From JBNLBT01 sp050303435 (GTDB lineage Bacteria > Pseudomonadota > Gammaproteobacteria > Xanthomonadales > Marinicellaceae): a DNA stretch of 28,399 bases. Below are positions 18,828-26,136 of this stretch, in pieces. The first letter of the stretch is position 1, and the number at the start of each line of letters is the position of its first letter. Under the pieces are notes generated by a model. It did no database searches. It worked only from the letters and a program-made list of their open reading frames with translations, and was not told the DNA's origin. A program made the translations under genes and the position numbers. Where the stretch lies: the NCBI GenBank assembly GCA_050303435.1, contig JBNLBT010000039.1:1-28399 (forward strand), in the 5' to 3' direction.

Positions 18828-19346
18828 TCAGGCCTGCAGGAATGCGGCCCAGGCCGCGGGCAGCGTGTCCACGCCGGCGATTTGCATGGCGCTTTCAGGG
18901 GCAAAGGGGTGGATGCTGAATTCACCTGAGAGCAGCACATCGCCCACCGTGTCGAGCGCTTCGACGCCGATGCGCATGGGCTGCCAGAGGCCGTCTTCAG
19001 TGACGATGCGGGAGCGCAGCAGGTGTTCATCGCCGAGTTGCGCGGCCTTGTGAAAATTCAGTTGCGATGCGGTCAGGAACCACACCGCCTTGGGTTCGGG
19101 GCGCAGGCGATACGGCGTCCACACCGACAGGCAGGTCAAGGCGGTGAAAAACGCGCCCGGATGCACCAGATTGGGAAAGGCCAATGCGTGCGCGGGGGCT
19201 TTGAACGGGCTGTACAGCCCTTCGATGCCGTCGCTGCGCTCGCGCAGCTGGATGCCCATGCTGTGCGGGTTTTCCAGGCCACAACCGAAGCAGTCGTTGC
19301 CTGGCATCATGTCGCGGTTGATGACGCCTGATGGGGGTGCTTTCAT
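18828..19346 (-). CDS. PaaI-type hotdog-fold thioesterase family protein
   Basis: A 172-residue single-domain protein of hotdog-thioesterase length. The N-terminus has CFGCGLENPHSMGIQL, the CFGCGxxNPxGL signature of PaaI/THEM4-like acyl-thioesterases, followed by VHPGAFFTALTCLSVW, the helix region that carries the active site in this fold. Likely a cytoplasmic acyl-CoA or acyl-carrier thioesterase; substrate unknown. It converges on the NRPS gene with only 6 bp between stops and is divergent from the exporter operon, so it may or may not belong to the peptide pathway. ATG at 19346 has a weak ribosome site; a second ATG at 19310 would remove 12 residues but keep the signature. Confidence 0.85.
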   Translation of the reverse strand: MKAPPSGVINRDMMPGNDCFGCGLENPHSMGIQLRERSDGIEGLYSPFKAPAHALAFPNLVHPGAFFTALTCLSVWTPYRLRPEPKAVWFLTASQLNFHKAAQLGDEHLLRSRIVTEDGLWQPMRIGVEALDTVGDVLLSGEFSIHPFAPESAMQIAGVDTLPAAWAAFLQA

Positions 19347-19396
19347 GCCATACTCTGTGTGCGTGTTGTCTGTCGCCGGTGACCGGTCCCGCCGAC

Positions 19397-19402
19397 ATTA
19401 TA
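19397..19402 (-). promoter_or_regulatory. Candidate -10 hexamer for the hotdog thioesterase gene
   Basis: A perfect TATAAT on the minus strand, about 50 bases before the ATG at 19346. No good -35 hexamer is present at 16-18 bp spacing (GTGAAT at 17), so support rests on the -10 alone. Confidence 0.3.
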
Positions 19403-19465
19403 GCAGCCCAAACCCGGCAATTCACCGACGCAATTTCTGCCCGCGCAGGGCGGCGGTGAATGGGG

Positions 19466-19471
19466 TACAAT
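19466..19471 (+). promoter_or_regulatory. Candidate -10 hexamer for the exporter operon
   Basis: TACAAT about 60 bases before the exporter ATG, in the divergent gap between hotdog thioesterase and exporter. No recognisable -35 lies at standard spacing, so it may need an activator or be spurious. Confidence 0.25.
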
Positions 19472-19533
19472 GGACGGCCATTGCGCGGGCATCGCGGCTG
19501 CGATGCGTCGCTGAAGAGACCTTTGAAACTGAC

Positions 19534-21195
19534 ATGACACACAGCAAAACACACGCGGACCTGGTTCGCGCCTTGTTCAAACGGCACCGCCAGCCGTTGA
19601 TCTGGACCGCGCTGCTCAGCGCCCTGAGTTCGGGCATCAGCATCGCGCTGCTGGCCGGCATCAACGGCGCCATTGCGGCGCCGGACAACGTCCACCTGGG
19701 ACAGGCCCTCGGCGCATTTTTCGGCCTGATTGCGGCCTTGTTTGTGCTCAGCTTTGTGTCCCAGTATCAGCTCGCGCGCATCGGCTCATCGTTTGTGCAC
19801 GATTTGCGTGGACTGCTGTTGCAACAGGCCACGCGCGTCAGTCACCATCACCTGGAACAACTCGGCGGTCACCGCGTGCTGGCCACGCTGACCACCGACG
19901 TCAGCCACATCGCCATGGCCCTGATGATCCTGCCGGTGTTTGCCGTCAACATCGCCACGGTGCTGTTTTGCTTTGCCTATTTGTGCGTGCTGTCGCCGGG
20001 GATGTTTGCGGTGTTGCTCGGCGGCCTGTTGACCGGACTGGGCGCCTCCATGCTGATCATGCGTTTTGGGCGACGCAAATTCATTGAGTTGCGTGAACAG
20101 GAAGACGAATTGCACAACGTGTTCAAAACCGCGGTCGACGGCAGCAAAGAACTCAACATCAACCAGCAGCGGCGCGGATTTTTCCTCAATGCACTGGCCC
20201 GGCCCAGCGTGGAGACGGTGCGTCAGACTGAAGTGCAGGCCAAAGGCTATTGGGTGTTGTCCGACAGCCTGATGCGCGCGGTGGTATTCCTGGTGCTGGG
20301 CGCGGTGTTTTACCTGGGCTATTTTCACTGGCACAGCGAAACCCGTGTGCTCACGGCCTTTGTGCTGTTCACCACCTACATCATCGGGCCGATGGGATTT
20401 ATTCAAAGCACGTTTCAGGCGCTGGTCAAAGGCAAGGTGGCCTACGACAAAATCCAGGCCCTGAAACTGACCCAGGACGACGGTTCGACGCGCTGGGATG
20501 ATGACCGCGCACGGCGGCCTGACTGGCAAACGCTGCAATTTCATGACGTCAGTTATCGCTACCCGGGTGACGGGCACTATCGCTTCGGTCTGGGGCCGAT
20601 CAATCTGACCATTCGTCGCGGCGATGCGGTGTTCATCTGCGGTGGCAATGGCAGCGGCAAGTCCACATTTGCCAAGGTGCTGGTCGGTCTGTATCCAGCG
20701 GATGCCGGTCGCATCGAACTGGACGGAGAAGCCATCGACGCGGCCAACCGACAGTGGTATCGCAATCATTTCTCCACCATCTTCTCGGATTTTTATTTGT
20801 TTGATCACGTGCTGGATGCACAAGGTCAACCGGTGGAGGGTGCGGACGTCGCCGCAGATCTGGCGAGTTTGCGCCTGCAGGACATCGTGCAGATCGAAGC
20901 CGATGGCCGCATTGGCTCCACGCGCCTGTCACAAGGTCAGCGCAAGCGTCTGGCCATGCTGATCGCACGTTCCGAGGACGCGCCGATTTACCTGTTCGAC
21001 GAATGGGCCGCGGATCAAGACCCGGAATACCGCGCGTATTTTTACCGCGATTTATTGCCGGAACTCAAAGCCCGCGGCAAAACCCTGATCGTGATCACCC
21101 ACGACGACCGCTATTTTCATCACGCCGATGTGTTGCTGAAATTCGACAACGGGCAGATCGTCCCGGCCAACGAGGCGATGGAGCAGGGCACCTGA
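19534..21195 (+). CDS. Cyclic-peptide export ABC transporter (SyrD/PvdE family)
   Basis: A 553-residue half-transporter with permease and ATPase fused, the usual length of the SyrD/PvdE/YojI family that moves siderophores and lipopeptides across the inner membrane. The N-terminal half is hydrophobic, with about six membrane segments. The ATPase has Walker A GGNGSGKST (residues 370-378), signature LSQGQ (465-469), Walker B IYLFDE (Asp489, Glu490) followed by the family-typical WAADQDP, and switch His523 in ITHDD. The start chosen is MTHSKTHADLVRALF, where homology begins; the frame is open a further 148 codons upstream, but that part is antisense to the hotdog gene and not protein-like. The stop overlaps the next ATG (TGATG), so this is the first gene of a three-gene operon. 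It is likely the exporter of the NRPS product. Confidence 0.95.
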   Translation: MTHSKTHADLVRALFKRHRQPLIWTALLSALSSGISIALLAGINGAIAAPDNVHLGQALGAFFGLIAALFVLSFVSQYQLARIGSSFVHDLRGLLLQQATRVSHHHLEQLGGHRVLATLTTDVSHIAMALMILPVFAVNIATVLFCFAYLCVLSPGMFAVLLGGLLTGLGASMLIMRFGRRKFIELREQEDELHNVFKTAVDGSKELNINQQRRGFFLNALARPSVETVRQTEVQAKGYWVLSDSLMRAVVFLVLGAVFYLGYFHWHSETRVLTAFVLFTTYIIGPMGFIQSTFQALVKGKVAYDKIQALKLTQDDGSTRWDDDRARRPDWQTLQFHDVSYRYPGDGHYRFGLGPINLTIRRGDAVFICGGNGSGKSTFAKVLVGLYPADAGRIELDGEAIDAANRQWYRNHFSTIFSDFYLFDHVLDAQGQPVEGADVAADLASLRLQDIVQIEADGRIGSTRLSQGQRKRLAMLIARSEDAPIYLFDEWAADQDPEYRAYFYRDLLPELKARGKTLIVITHDDRYFHHADVLLKFDNGQIVPANEAMEQGT

Positions 21196-21956
21196 TGCAC
21201 GGCGAGCATCGCATGGGCACGCCGTGGTTCCAGATTCACCCCGCACAGCAACGTGCTCGGTTGCGCCTGGTGTGTTTTGCCTACGCCGGCGGTAGCGCCC
21301 AGGTGTTCAGCCGCTGGCCGCAGCAAATGCCGAATTGGCTGGAAGTGTGTGCGGTGCAGTCGCCCGGCCGCGGGCGCCGATTCAGCGAACCGCCGATCGC
21401 CCATCTGGACAGCAAGGTGCAGTTACTGCGTCAGGCCATCAACCAACTGTCGCCCCTGCCAACGGTGTTTTTCGGTCACAGCAACGGCGCCTTGCTGGCC
21501 TTTGAACTGGCCCGCGCCTTGCAACAGCGCGGCGATGACAGCGTGCGTCACCTGCTGTTGTCCGCCAAACGCGCGCCGCATCTGCCGGCGCGGCGCAAAC
21601 CGATTCACAAGTTGCCGCAGTCGGAATTTGTGGCCGAGTTGAAATCGTATCAGTTCACCCCGGATGAAGTGCTGCAAAACGACGAATTGATGGCGTTGTT
21701 TTCTCCCATGCTGCGCGCGGATTTTGCCTTGAGTGAAACGCACCGTTTTCATTCCACACCGAAATTTACCGGCCCGGCCACGCTGATGTACGGATTGCAG
21801 GATCACGACGTGCCGCTGGCCGATGTGCGCGCCTGGGCCGATCTGATTGATGGCGAGGTCGACGAAGTGGCGTTCGATGCCGGGCACTTTTTCCTCGCCG
21901 ATGAAGAACAGGCTTTGCTGAAGTCGCTCAACCACCTGCTGGAGTCGCTGGCATGA
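21195..21956 (+). CDS. Type II (editing) thioesterase of the NRPS locus
   Basis: A 253-residue alpha/beta hydrolase of the external thioesterase family that removes wrong acyl groups from NRPS carrier domains. Seen: CFAYAGGSAQVFSRW near the N-terminus, typical of the family; the nucleophile elbow GHSNG with Ser96 (family consensus GHSMG, so Asn replaces Met); acid Asp203 in YGLQDHDVP; and His231 in AGHFFL. The first ATG overlaps the exporter stop by one base (TGATG); a second ATG six codons on is also possible. The stop overlaps the PPTase start by 4 bp. It may help cope with the carrier domain next to the dead A domain, though that link is inference. Confidence 0.93.
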   Translation: MHGEHRMGTPWFQIHPAQQRARLRLVCFAYAGGSAQVFSRWPQQMPNWLEVCAVQSPGRGRRFSEPPIAHLDSKVQLLRQAINQLSPLPTVFFGHSNGALLAFELARALQQRGDDSVRHLLLSAKRAPHLPARRKPIHKLPQSEFVAELKSYQFTPDEVLQNDELMALFSPMLRADFALSETHRFHSTPKFTGPATLMYGLQDHDVPLADVRAWADLIDGEVDEVAFDAGHFFLADEEQALLKSLNHLLESLA

Positions 21957-22741
21957 CGCCGGGTGAATCCCTGGAGTCCCAGGACTGGGACCGTTCAGTG
22001 ATCGTGCTGGTCACGCGCCGGGCGGCCTTAACTGTGCCCGGCTTCCGCGCACAGGCGCAGGCGTGTCTGGACGCCGATGAACGCGCGCGCCATGCCCGCT
22101 TCATGTTTGCACGCGATCAGGACTTGTTTTTGCTGTCGCACGCGCTGCTGCGATCGGCGCTGGCCGAAGTGCTCGGCTGCGCCCCTTCTTCCTTGCAATT
22201 CACCCGTGGATCGCACGGCAAACCCGCGTTGCCTTCGCACCCTGAGGTGGCCTTCAATCTGTCACATTCCGGCGATTGCGCGGCGCTGGCCATCACCCGC
22301 GTGCCGGGGCTGGAGATCGGTGTGGACGTGGAAGCGGGGCGCGACACCCGCGATCTGGAAGGCCTGGCCCGAAGTCAATTTGCCGCGGCCGAAGCCGCGC
22401 ACGTGTGTGAGAGCACCGGAGTCAAACGCTTCGAACGGTTTTATCGCTACTGGACACTCAAAGAAGCCTGCATCAAATGCGTGGGCCTGGGACTGTCCAT
22501 GGATTTGCAGGGCTTCGCCTTTGACCTGCAGCGGCACGGCGTGTGCGTGCATCACAGCGATCCGGCGCGTGCGCAGATGCACTGGCACTTCAGTCAGTGG
22601 CGACTTGACGCGACCCACTGGCTGGCGGTTGGCGGCTGCAGTCATTTAGCCACGCCCGCAGCAGACCAATGGCGGTTGCACGGCTACACACCGTTTCAAA
22701 AGCGCGGCCTGGAGCCGCTCAATGCGCATCTAAACGGCTGA
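21953..22741 (+). CDS. Sfp-type 4'-phosphopantetheinyl transferase
   Basis: Transfers phosphopantetheine from coenzyme A to the conserved Ser of carrier domains, turning apo-NRPS into holo-NRPS in the cytoplasm. A 262-residue protein, slightly longer than Sfp (about 224). Motifs: GSHGKPAL, FNLSHSGD, GVDVE (Gly123-Glu127, with metal-binding Asp125 and Glu127) and FYRYWTLKEACIK (Trp167-Lys175, with Glu171). The ATG lies inside the preceding stop (ATGA), so it is translationally coupled to the thioesterase. It is the last gene of the exporter-thioesterase-PPTase operon and the probable activator of all five carrier domains in the window. Confidence 0.95.
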   Translation: MTPGESLESQDWDRSVIVLVTRRAALTVPGFRAQAQACLDADERARHARFMFARDQDLFLLSHALLRSALAEVLGCAPSSLQFTRGSHGKPALPSHPEVAFNLSHSGDCAALAITRVPGLEIGVDVEAGRDTRDLEGLARSQFAAAEAAHVCESTGVKRFERFYRYWTLKEACIKCVGLGLSMDLQGFAFDLQRHGVCVHHSDPARAQMHWHFSQWRLDATHWLAVGGCSHLATPAADQWRLHGYTPFQKRGLEPLNAHLNG

Positions 22742-22888
22742 CTGAAGCGGTTTACAGCACACACAGGCCACGCTTTGTCTGGGATTGCCTCTGAGGTCTT
22801 TTTTATTGCCCGGATATCATCTACAATGACCACTCGTTAAGGGCCCTTGAGTGTGAAGGGTGTACATTTATCAAAGAGGAAAATCAGT

Positions 22889-23503
22889 ATGAAATCAAGC
22901 CTTAAACTGAAGGCTGCGGTGTTCGCCGCGGCCATGTGTTTCAGTGCTGGCGCGCTGGCAACCAACTACGCGCTGCTGCTGGACAACCGCACCGACGAGC
23001 CGGCCACATCCATGCTCACCGGCGAACAGATCGACGCCAACGCCAGCGTGGTGCGTCACCTGGATCACGCGTATTTCGAATTCAATGCGCGCCACATGGT
23101 GCCGGGCAATGCCTACACGCTGTGGGTCATGCACTACGACAGACCGGAGCGCTGTTTTGATCGCTGCAACTGCACCTTCGATGACTTCGTCAATGAAAAC
23201 GTCACCGCCGGTGCAATGGGCGCCATGTCCGGCCGCGTGGCCGATGAATACGGCCAATTGTCCATGGGCAACGTGATCAAATACGGTGCGCAGCCACCGT
23301 CTCCGGGCAACATTCTCATCCCCGGCGTGATCAAGAATGAACGCGCACATTTCCAACTGGTGTTGCGTGACCACGGTCCGGCCAGCAACGATCCGGCCGT
23401 ACTGGAAGCGCAGCTGACTTCGTGGGCCGGCGGCTGCAACGTCAACAGTTGTCAGGACATCGTCATTTCCGACCACCCCAGCCCTTACTGCCGCAGCTGG
23501 TGA
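22889..23503 (+). CDS. Secreted protein of unknown function
   Basis: Not recognised as a named family. 204 residues with a clear Sec signal peptide (MKSSLKLK, hydrophobic stretch, AGALA cleavage near residue 24). The mature part starts TNYALLLDNRTDEPATSMLTGE and has several cysteines in CFDRCNC, GGCNVNSC and a terminal SPYC, suggesting disulfides in the periplasm or outside. Tryptophan/aromatic stretches such as YTLWVMHYDRPERC and LVLRDHGPASNDP suggest a compact beta-rich domain. The ATG is fixed by an AGAGGA ribosome site at 22875-22880, 8 bases upstream. It stands alone, 147 bp after the PPTase gene, and is followed by an intrinsic terminator. No evidence ties it to the peptide pathway. Confidence 0.88.
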   Translation: MKSSLKLKAAVFAAAMCFSAGALATNYALLLDNRTDEPATSMLTGEQIDANASVVRHLDHAYFEFNARHMVPGNAYTLWVMHYDRPERCFDRCNCTFDDFVNENVTAGAMGAMSGRVADEYGQLSMGNVIKYGAQPPSPGNILIPGVIKNERAHFQLVLRDHGPASNDPAVLEAQLTSWAGGCNVNSCQDIVISDHPSPYCRSW

Positions 23504-23522
23504 AATCATCCCATGCACACCG

Positions 23523-23549
23523 AAAAGGCCTCGATTGAGGCCTTTTTTT
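23523..23549 (+). terminator. Intrinsic terminator after the secreted-protein gene
   Basis: A perfect 10-bp stem, AAAAGGCCTC with GAGGCCTTTT, around a GATT loop, followed by a T run to 23549. It lies 20 bases after the stop at 23503. Because of the A run on the other side it can also serve the convergent dioxygenase-like gene, which ends at 23630. Confidence 0.9.
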
Positions 23550-23629
23550 ATGCACGCCATTGGACGGTCATGCCCGGGCGGCGGTTTGTACAGATGTGAG
23601 TGGCATCTCCCAGGCGCTCTGCATGCCAG

Positions 23630-24244
23630 TCATGGGTCATACCCGGGCACATTTTTCCCCAGCACGATGTCGCGTTTAACATGCCAGATGCCGTCGGCGT
23701 CGCGCTCTGGTGTGGCCACGCCGCATCCAGCTCGACAGGTTTTCTTGCGTCGTTCTTCCCGGGTGAGCAAGGGGTCGTCACTGAAGGTGACGTCGTCAAT
23801 GTAGTAGGTGCCTTTGCCCGGTTCAATCACGTGCAAATGGATGTGCTGCGGTATCGTGCGCCCCGGGTAGGCACCGGGCCGGATGGTAGTGAAATGATAG
23901 GCGCCGGCCGCATCGCTGATGGCCCAGCCGCGCAGCGCGCCGTGCTGGGTGCGGCCTTTGGGGTAGAGGCCTTGTGCATTGGTTTGATAGGCGTACACCA
24001 CGATTCCAGGCGCCGGCTGACCATTGGCTGCGCGCACAACGCCGCTCAGCCGCAGCGCGTCCCCCGGTTCAGTTTCAGGGGCTATGCGCGCGCGCGAGTG
24101 CAGGGATTCAGGCCGGTCAACGAAAACCCATTCACAGCCCTGGCACGGACCGCCAATCACCGCTTCGCGGGCAAGGGATGTTAAGCCACATCCGCACAGT
24201 AAAAGCACAGCGACCCCATGCAAAAGTACAGTATTTTTACGCAT
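23630..24244 (-). CDS. Intradiol ring-cleavage dioxygenase-like lipoprotein
   Basis: 204 residues: signal with lipobox-like LCGC (Cys19), then GGPCQGCEWVF, then a domain like the catalytic part of catechol/protocatechuate 1,2-type dioxygenases. All four expected non-heme iron ligands can be assigned: Tyr94 (QGLYP), Tyr126 (RPGAYP), His134 and His136 (PQHIHLH). The family cleaves catechols between the hydroxyls using Fe(III) and O2; exported short versions are known but their substrates are not clear. Start ATG has GGGAGG eight bases upstream (24253-24258). It overlaps the stop of the cytochrome b561 gene by 8 bp, so the two are probably co-translated, hinting at a redox link at the membrane. 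Function beyond the fold is inference. Confidence 0.88.
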   Translation of the reverse strand: MRKNTVLLHGVAVLLLCGCGLTSLAREAVIGGPCQGCEWVFVDRPESLHSRARIAPETEPGDALRLSGVVRAANGQPAPGIVVYAYQTNAQGLYPKGRTQHGALRGWAISDAAGAYHFTTIRPGAYPGRTIPQHIHLHVIEPGKGTYYIDDVTFSDDPLLTREERRKKTCRAGCGVATPERDADGIWHVKRDIVLGKNVPGYDP

Positions 24245-24851
24245 TCTGTTGGCCTCCCTTGGGTTTTTGTTTGACCGATGTCATTCTGGACAAGGCGTCG
24301 TCTTTGACAATGAAATGATGGTACAAAGCCGCCCCGACATGGCCAGCCAGCAACACGCTCAACCCCCATTGACCCAGCCAGCGATGCACGCTGGCGGCGG
24401 GTTTTTCCATCTGTTCCAGCGACACCCCCAGCAGGTGTTCCGTTTGAATGCCCTGCAACCAGGTCAGATCAAACATGAAAAAATACTGAAACTGACCGCC
24501 GCGGGAGAAATAATCGGCGATCGACAGGTAGCCACTGACGGGCAGCAGAAGCAGCAGCACATACAGCGCCGCGTGAACCGCTCGCGCTGCGCGCTGTTGC
24601 CAGCGGGCGCCGATGGCTTGCAGGGGCACAGGTCGATGCATGCGCCACAGGATTCTCATCAGCGTGAGCCCCAGCACAGTCAAGCCAATTGAAAAGTGCA
24701 ACTGAATGGTCAGCCAGTTTTCAAAGTCACTTTCCGCCAACCATTCGCGATGGTAAATGGCGCCATAGGTGATCAGAATCAATGCCGCAGTCAGCCAGTG
24801 AAACCACCGGGCCAGTGAGCCATAGGCTGAAGCTGTGATCTTGTTTTTCAT
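24237..24851 (-). CDS. Cytochrome b561 (CybB-like), inner-membrane di-heme protein
   Basis: 204 residues with four hydrophobic helices and the bacterial b561 layout: YGSLARWFHWLTA (His18), LTIQLHFSIGL (His52), AVHAALYVLLLLLPVSGY (His93), VHRWLGQWGLSVLLAGHVGAALYHHFI (His171, with His156 nearby). The four histidines should bind two b hemes for electron transfer between quinol or another donor and an acceptor. I chose ATG at 24851 (MKNKITAS), where homology starts; a TTG at 24878 would add nine residues with no ribosome site. It follows the LytTR gene on the same strand (88-bp gap) and overlaps the dioxygenase-like gene by 8 bp. Confidence 0.93.
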   Translation of the reverse strand: MKNKITASAYGSLARWFHWLTAALILITYGAIYHREWLAESDFENWLTIQLHFSIGLTVLGLTLMRILWRMHRPVPLQAIGARWQQRAARAVHAALYVLLLLLPVSGYLSIADYFSRGGQFQYFFMFDLTWLQGIQTEHLLGVSLEQMEKPAASVHRWLGQWGLSVLLAGHVGAALYHHFIVKDDALSRMTSVKQKPKGGQQNA

Positions 24852-24939
24852 TGATGGGCAGGCCGCGCAAATGTTCAATCAGCGCATGGTCCTGCAAGGC
24901 CGGGGGCAAATCAATGGCCCATCATTCAAAACGATGAAA

Positions 24940-25872
24940 TCACGTTTTAAGCTGTGGAGTCAGGCCAAATTGTTGTTTGAATGCTTTGACGTAATTGCGA
25001 CTGAGACGGATTTCCTGGCCATCTTCAAGAATCAAGTCGTAGTCGCCATTGAGCCGGGATTGAAACGATTGCACCTTGTCTGTGTTGACGATGCACGAAC
25101 GGTGGACGCGCACAAAGCGATCGTCCAGCTCTTTCGCCATGGATTTTAAAGTGGCCGTGTGCAGGTGTTCTGCACCGTTCACCTGAATAGACACGTAGGG
25201 TGTGGCCGAGCGGATGCACACAATGTCGTGCAGATGGATGCGCGTGTTATTTTTTCCGGTATTCACAACCACGTGCTTCACTGATGGGGTGATTTCAGTC
25301 GCGCGTCTTGCGGGCGACATTCGACCGGCAATATCTGCGCTGTCGTTGCAGGTGTCAACGCTGGTGTCTTTCTGCGAAGTTCTTTTGCGTAAAAATTGCA
25401 GCGCACCAATGAATGCAGCATACACCAACAGCAGAATGAGCACATCATTGGCCAGCGTGAACGACAGCACTTTGGTCACCGCATAGGACTGTTCACGAAA
25501 CACAAAGGACAGAAACCACACAACAACCGACGTCAAGACCGCATGCACCGCCGTTGCAGTCAGGGTGAGGCCAAGCAGGGCGCCGCTGGAATGATCGGCG
25601 CGGCGCTCAATGCGGGATTTGAGCAGCCATAAAATGGGCGGGAACAGCAGCCACACGCTTTTGAACAACAGAGATTCTGAAATATGGAACGGGAAACCCT
25701 TGCGTGCGGAATCCACATAGTCCTGCAATACAGAAATTAGAATGGCGGCCAGCAGGATCCACAGAAGCGCAAAGTACAGTTTTCGACCGGCGCCTGTGTT
25801 GGCCCCGTGCACTCCATTGAAAGCGGATGATGGCGGTTTCATGTTTCGATGTGCTGCGGTTCCGGAGTGCAT
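24940..25872 (-). CDS. Membrane-bound LytTR-domain transcriptional regulator
   Basis: About 310 residues. The N-terminal half has four hydrophobic segments (YFALLWILLAAILISVLQ, SVWLLFPPILWLL, a segment around AVLTSVVVWFLSFVF, and DVLILLLVYAAFIGAL), then a variable linker, then a C-terminal LytTR DNA-binding domain: HLHDIVCIRSATPYVSIQVN, LKSMAKELDDRFVRVHRSCIVN and IRLSRNYVKAFKQQF. LytTR proteins bind direct repeats upstream of promoters; membrane-anchored versions lacking a receiver domain probably sense envelope signals directly. The start is uncertain: ATG 25872, ATG 25842 or TTG 25887, none with a good ribosome site. It is upstream of cytochrome b561 on the same strand and may control that pair; no LytTR box was identified by eye. 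Confidence 0.9.
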   Translation of the reverse strand: MHSGTAAHRNMKPPSSAFNGVHGANTGAGRKLYFALLWILLAAILISVLQDYVDSARKGFPFHISESLLFKSVWLLFPPILWLLKSRIERRADHSSGALLGLTLTATAVHAVLTSVVVWFLSFVFREQSYAVTKVLSFTLANDVLILLLVYAAFIGALQFLRKRTSQKDTSVDTCNDSADIAGRMSPARRATEITPSVKHVVVNTGKNNTRIHLHDIVCIRSATPYVSIQVNGAEHLHTATLKSMAKELDDRFVRVHRSCIVNTDKVQSFQSRLNGDYDLILEDGQEIRLSRNYVKAFKQQFGLTPQLKT

Positions 25873-25925
25873 TGACGGTTCTGCCAATTGAACCCGAAAA
25901 TATGGCTGTGGTTTAAATCACCCCC

Positions 25926-25931
25926 ATCATA
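25926..25931 (-). promoter_or_regulatory. Candidate -10 hexamer for the LytTR gene
   Basis: TATGAT on the minus strand about 55 bases before the ATG at 25872, followed by an AT-rich leader. No convincing -35 hexamer sits at standard spacing. The rest of the 25873-26136 gap holds the inverted repeat and terminator listed separately. Confidence 0.25.
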
Positions 25932-26026
25932 ACCCGTTGCCATCCTGGCGTGTTGCACTAATCACTGCAGGCCGTGGATTTCTGACTGGACTGATGAATG
26001 CATGCACTTAGGACTGTTGCACAAGC

Positions 26027-26054
26027 CGCCAATGGACCCTTTGGCCCATTGGCG
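26027..26054. repeat. 9-bp inverted repeat with 10-base spacer
   Basis: CGCCAATGG (26027-26035) pairs with CCATTGGCG (26046-26054); two further inner pairs give an almost continuous stem. There is no T run on either side, so it is not an intrinsic terminator. It lies about 80 bases beyond the end of the beta-helix gene and 155 bases before the LytTR gene. It could be an operator or an RNA hairpin. Confidence 0.5.
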
Positions 26055-26070
26055 CGCCTCGGTTGTGTGC

Positions 26071-26088
26071 AAAAACCCCGTTGGTTTT
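26071..26088 (-). terminator. Candidate intrinsic terminator after the beta-helix gene
   Basis: On the minus strand AAAACC, a five-base loop and GGTTTTT form a short A/T-rich hairpin ending in a T run, about 50 bases after the beta-helix stop at 26137. The stem has only two G-C pairs, so strength is doubtful. Confidence 0.4.
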
Positions 26089-26136
26089 ATCCTGAGATCT
26101 CGCGCGCACTCGGGTCTGAACGACGTCGCAGGGCCA

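Noticed and set aside
19090..19533. N-terminal extension of the exporter frame
   Set aside because: It runs antisense through the hotdog thioesterase gene and its promoter region. Exporter homology begins at the ATG at 19534.
22742..22810. Possible terminator after the PPTase gene (T run at 22799-22804)
   Set aside because: The T run is not preceded by a stem of useful length; CCTCTGAGG would leave a one-base loop.
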